A stretch of 64,000 nucleotides of DNA from Dyadobacter koreensis (GTDB taxonomy: Bacteria; Bacteroidota; Bacteroidia; Cytophagales; Spirosomataceae). The DNA lies in assembly GCF_900108855.1 (NCBI RefSeq), contig NZ_FNXY01000005.1, positions 34,681-98,680 on the forward strand, read 5' to 3'. Shown in pieces: positions 61,028-64,000 of this stretch. The stretch's first letter is position 1, and every line of letters begins with the position of its first letter. Both the position numbers and the translations under genes were made by a program. The notes under the pieces are model-generated. The model saw nothing but the letters and a program-made list of their open reading frames with translations, did no database searches and was not told where the DNA came from.

Positions 61028-63346
61028 TTAAATCTTCTTCACCAAAATTGAAATATCAGAATTCCGACCCTTATCATCGCTACAAGAAATCTTAACCCGC
61101 CCAATCGGCGGACTAATAAACACAGCTTCATGGGGAGAAGACCGCTTTACCAATTTATCATTCACATACCAAAAAACCTCCTGAACGTCATTCCTCGTTT
61201 GGCAGCTTAACTGAATTTGCTGCGGTTCATTTGTTTGAATAAAATATTCACTTCCATCATTCGGGCTCGTAATCAAAGGTGCGCCTTCCCGGAAAACCCT
61301 TTCGCAGGAAGGATTATGTGGAGGTAATTTCTGATAAGGAATTTTCTTTGATTCATAGTAAGCAATGAGCTCAGGAGCCAGATTTGGGTATGTTTTTTTC
61401 ACAAAACCACTTTCAGGAAGACAATAAGTACAATAAGAAATTTTTGATGCAAGATCTGTAAAAACATACCGCAGGTGCTGACATTTTCGATATGGAGAAA
61501 CGCCCATGATGAAATAATCCGTAATCTGATGATCGCAAAAATCGCTAGGAATATCTCCGCTGGCCGCACAAATTTTTCGTAAAGACACGTTTTCCGGCAT
61601 TTGATACCAGCTTCTGGAAGAGTTATAATCCAGAGAATTGAAAATTGAAAACAATAATGGAGTTGCAGTATTGGTTCCGCTTAATTCAGGAACTCCTTCT
61701 CCTGAAAAATTTCCAACCCAAACTCCAATCGTATATTTTCGATTGTACCCGATACTCCATGCATCCCGTTTTCCATAAGACGTTCCGGTTTTCCAGGCGA
61801 TTTTTGGTAAGTGGTAAGTATTATCAAAATTAGTGGGCAGATCAGGCCGGGTAATCTGTGTCAAAATGTTGTTTAATAGAAAAGTTGATTCTTTTGAAAC
61901 AAGCTGTTCACCTTTTTTTGAAACAGGATTTTCTGTAGCATATCGGATTGGTTTTAATTCTCCTTCATTTGAAAAAGCGGCAAAGAGTCGCGTCAACTCT
62001 TCAAGGGAAACACCGCAACCTCCCAAAATCATAGATAGCCCCAAATCTTTGGATTGCTTTCTGATCGTTTGAAAATCGGCTTTTTTTAATTTATCAATCA
62101 AAACCGGCGTGCTCACTTCTTTCAAAATCTTAACTGCCGGAATATTCAAAGAATTAGCAAGAGCAAATTCCGCAGTAACCTGGCCATTGAAATGCTGATC
62201 AAAATTTTCGGGTTCATAACCACTGAAATTTGACGGCACATCGTTTAATGCTGTTTTTGGAGTAATAAGGCCTTTGTCAAAAGCAGTTGCATAAAGTATC
62301 GGCTTCAAAGTACTTCCGGGAGACCGGATTGCACGGATTCCATCCACTTGTCCGCCGTCAAAAGGATTGTTAAAATCAGCCGAACCCACATAAGCTTCAG
62401 CCGCCATGGTTTCATTGTTAATAACCAAAACCGCGGCATTGTGGATATTCATGCTTTGTAGCCTGTTAATATAGTTTTTCACCTGTTCTTCGATTTGTTT
62501 TTGGGACTGGATTTTTATCGTCGTGTTAATAATCGGCTGATCTGGAAAGTCTTTTTTTAAGCGCTGTGCAAGATGAGGCGCCTGTTTCGGCGTAGTCAAT
62601 CTTTTGACAGTCAATGGCTCTGCAATGGCGTCCTGAATTGTACTTTTATCAAATAAATTATCGTTACTGAACCGTGTAAGCCACTGATTTCTGGCCGTTA
62701 TCAACGCATCATTTCTCATTCCAGGACGTAAACTTGATGGTCGGTTTGGCACAATGGTAAGCGCGGTAATTTCGGAAAGACTCAACAGCTGAGGCATTTT
62801 ACCAAAATAGAACAGGGAAGCTGCTTTAATACCTTCAATATTCCCGCCATAAGGCACGAGATTAAGATACAATTGAAGAATTTCATCTTTTGAATAATGT
62901 AATTCCAACTGCATTGCCCGAAAAGATTCAGTCAATTTATTTAAGTAGGTTCTTTTTTTAGGCTCTAATAACCTGACAACCTGCATGGTAATTGTCGAAG
63001 CACCAGACGTTCTTTTTCCGCTAAAAATATTTCTTCCGGCGGCCCGTAACATAGCAAAGGGATTAATTCCGGGATGGTAATAGAAATATTGGTCTTCCTT
63101 GTGGATAAGCGTTTTTTGCAAAAGGGGCGTAATTTCAGAAATATTGGTATATAGCCGCCATTTATCGTCCGGACTTAAAAACGCGTGTAAAATGGTTCCG
63201 TCGTTGGCGGTGATTTGGGTTGAATATTGGACTTTTGGTTTGAATGGGAATAGGAGGTCCAGGAGGAGGAATAATGAAATAAAGCAACCAAACAATAAAG
63301 CAGCTCTTTTCAGAAAAATTACCAGCGGGAGTTTTAGGAGTAACAA
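61028..63346 (-). CDS. pbpC: penicillin-binding protein 1C
   Basis: PBP1C is a bifunctional peptidoglycan synthase. The 772-residue protein has an N-terminal membrane anchor (about residues 10-32). The GT51 transglycosylase domain follows, with HKEDQYFYYHPGINPFAMLR at about residue 82 and GASTITMQVVRLLEPKKRTY. The transpeptidase domain has the active-site Ser in RSPGSTLKPILYATA (about 345), ANSLNIPAVK (about 400) and the KTG motif WKTGTSYGKRDAWSIGY (about 516). The C-terminal BiPBP domain is present after about residue 690. The alpha-2-macroglobulin gene that often accompanies pbpC is not seen within this window; upstream is repeat DNA. Confidence 0.95.
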   Translation of the reverse strand: MLLLKLPLVIFLKRAALLFGCFISLFLLLDLLFPFKPKVQYSTQITANDGTILHAFLSPDDKWRLYTNISEITPLLQKTLIHKEDQYFYYHPGINPFAMLRAAGRNIFSGKRTSGASTITMQVVRLLEPKKRTYLNKLTESFRAMQLELHYSKDEILQLYLNLVPYGGNIEGIKAASLFYFGKMPQLLSLSEITALTIVPNRPSSLRPGMRNDALITARNQWLTRFSNDNLFDKSTIQDAIAEPLTVKRLTTPKQAPHLAQRLKKDFPDQPIINTTIKIQSQKQIEEQVKNYINRLQSMNIHNAAVLVINNETMAAEAYVGSADFNNPFDGGQVDGIRAIRSPGSTLKPILYATAFDKGLITPKTALNDVPSNFSGYEPENFDQHFNGQVTAEFALANSLNIPAVKILKEVSTPVLIDKLKKADFQTIRKQSKDLGLSMILGGCGVSLEELTRLFAAFSNEGELKPIRYATENPVSKKGEQLVSKESTFLLNNILTQITRPDLPTNFDNTYHLPKIAWKTGTSYGKRDAWSIGYNRKYTIGVWVGNFSGEGVPELSGTNTATPLLFSIFNSLDYNSSRSWYQMPENVSLRKICAASGDIPSDFCDHQITDYFIMGVSPYRKCQHLRYVFTDLASKISYCTYCLPESGFVKKTYPNLAPELIAYYESKKIPYQKLPPHNPSCERVFREGAPLITSPNDGSEYFIQTNEPQQIQLSCQTRNDVQEVFWYVNDKLVKRSSPHEAVFISPPIGRVKISCSDDKGRNSDISILVKKI

Positions 63347-63396
63347 TTCGATTCGTGATAAGAGGAGTTGACATAATATGAAACCTGAAATTTTAC

Positions 63397-64000
63397 GCCA
63401 TCGGCATATTTCATAGGTGAAAAAATCCGAAATCCGTTTTACGAGCCGTTCCTATTGGAACGCTTTGTGATAAATTTTTCTATGCCTTCTACCGACAAAA
63501 TGTACCTTAGGTACATAATCTGCGGATATTGATCTTCAACTTTTTTATTGTCAAACGTTTATGCCATCGGTATATCCCGTAGGTAGAAATATCCAAAATC
63601 CGTTTTACGAGCCGTTCCTATTGGCCGCTTTGTGATAAATTTTTATGCTTTCTACCGACAAAATGTAGCTACCTACTTAATCTGCGGATATTGGTTTTTA
63701 ATTTTTTTATTGTCAAACGTTTATGCCATCGGTATAACCCGTAGGTAGAAAAATCCGAAATCCGTTTTACGAGCCGTTCCTATTGGAACGCTTTGTGATA
63801 AATTTTTCTATACCTTCTACCGACAAAATGTACCTTAGGTACATAATCTGCTGATATTGATCTTTAATTTTTAATTGTCAGACGTTTATGCCATCGGCAT
63901 ACTTCGTAGGTAGCAAAATCCGAAATCCGTTTTAGGAGCCGTTTCTATTGGAACGCTTTGTGATAAATTTTTTATGCTTTCTACCGACAAAATGTACCTT
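63397..64000. repeat. tandem repeat, unit about 165 bp, at least four copies, runs off the window
   Basis: Units begin with GCCATCGG at 63397, 63563, 63725 and 63890 (spacing 166, 162, 165). Each contains the palindromes GTTCCTATTGGAAC (63448-63461 in copy 1) and GTACCTTAGGTAC (63502-63514), and the pair GGTAGAA...TTCTACC in copies 2 and 3. Copy 2 has changed versions of both palindromes. There is no open frame of coding character. It occupies most of the 654 bases upstream of pbpC. The motif style matches the dispersed repeats at 27029 and 55596 (short stems around 3-4 base loops). Confidence 0.85.

Overview
The window looks like a chromosomal segment of a Bacteroidota bacterium of the order Cytophagales, most likely near Dyadobacter/Spirosoma. 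The case rests on the gene families (GH3-type protein beside dxr, MnmD, DUF58/BatA, and proteins I place in DUF4296, DUF2480, DUF5618 and DUF5672 from remembered family patterns), on repeated promoter elements of the Bacteroidota form TTTG / TAnnTTTG, and on the general lack of Shine-Dalgarno sequences. The genus is inference. There are no rRNA genes, no prophage, no transposase and no CRISPR array. The single tRNA gene I found is initiator tRNA-fMet.

Layout. 1-3400 (minus): an ECF sigma factor, the start of a gene downstream of it, and mreB-mreC-mreD for rod shape. 3577-6713 (plus): a GH3-family adenylating enzyme, dxr of the isoprenoid pathway, and a small membrane protein. 6761-12374 (minus): a six-gene glycan cluster with three family 2 glycosyltransferases, a PhyH-type dioxygenase, a five-bladed-propeller glycosidase-like protein and a methyltransferase. 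12603-19085: an M20 amidohydrolase, a dolichol-phosphate-mannose-synthase-like transferase, a DUF4296 lipoprotein, a DUF58 / membrane protein / BatA set running into rnhB, and a DUF2480 protein. 19166-22293 (minus): tsaB, an S41 processing peptidase, rnpA and rpmH. 22476-26967: a polytopic membrane protein, TatD and TcdA, a Crp/Fnr regulator and a short-chain dehydrogenase.

26968-28139 carries the most unusual feature. The initiator tRNA gene, with its promoter and terminator, is followed by five tandem units of about 139 bp. Each unit keeps the tRNA T-stem and the 3' acceptor strand, has an enlarged T-loop, and ends in its own terminator hairpin. 28140-33699: an LTA-synthase-like sulfatase-fold enzyme, era, der and an OafA-type acyltransferase. 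34039-36389: a small secreted protein, a fumarylacetoacetate-hydrolase-family enzyme and a RES/Xre toxin-antitoxin pair. 36489-43164 (minus): uvrA, an ArnT-like GT39, a PAP2 phosphatase, a cysteine hydrolase and an unknown protein. 43724-46822: two further glycan genes and an OmpA-type envelope protein. 46874-51045: tpiA, a two-domain aspartic protease with a PDZ, mnmD, gmhA and a Nudix hydrolase. 51279-63346: a large SWIM-SNF2 helicase, ridA, a glycerophosphodiesterase, a PfkB kinase, a DUF5618 protein, cysS, an M28 peptidase and pbpC. The window ends in a tandem repeat with a unit of about 165 bp that runs off the edge.

Much of the coding capacity serves the cell envelope: shape (mre), peptidoglycan (pbpC), glycan assembly (six GT2-fold proteins, GT39, a DUF6056-like membrane protein, gmhA, PAP2, OafA) and lipid precursors (dxr). 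The rest is core translation, repair and tRNA modification (tsaB, tcdA, mnmD, cysS, era, der, rnpA, rpmH, uvrA, rnhB). Convergent gene pairs are usually separated by clean bidirectional terminators.
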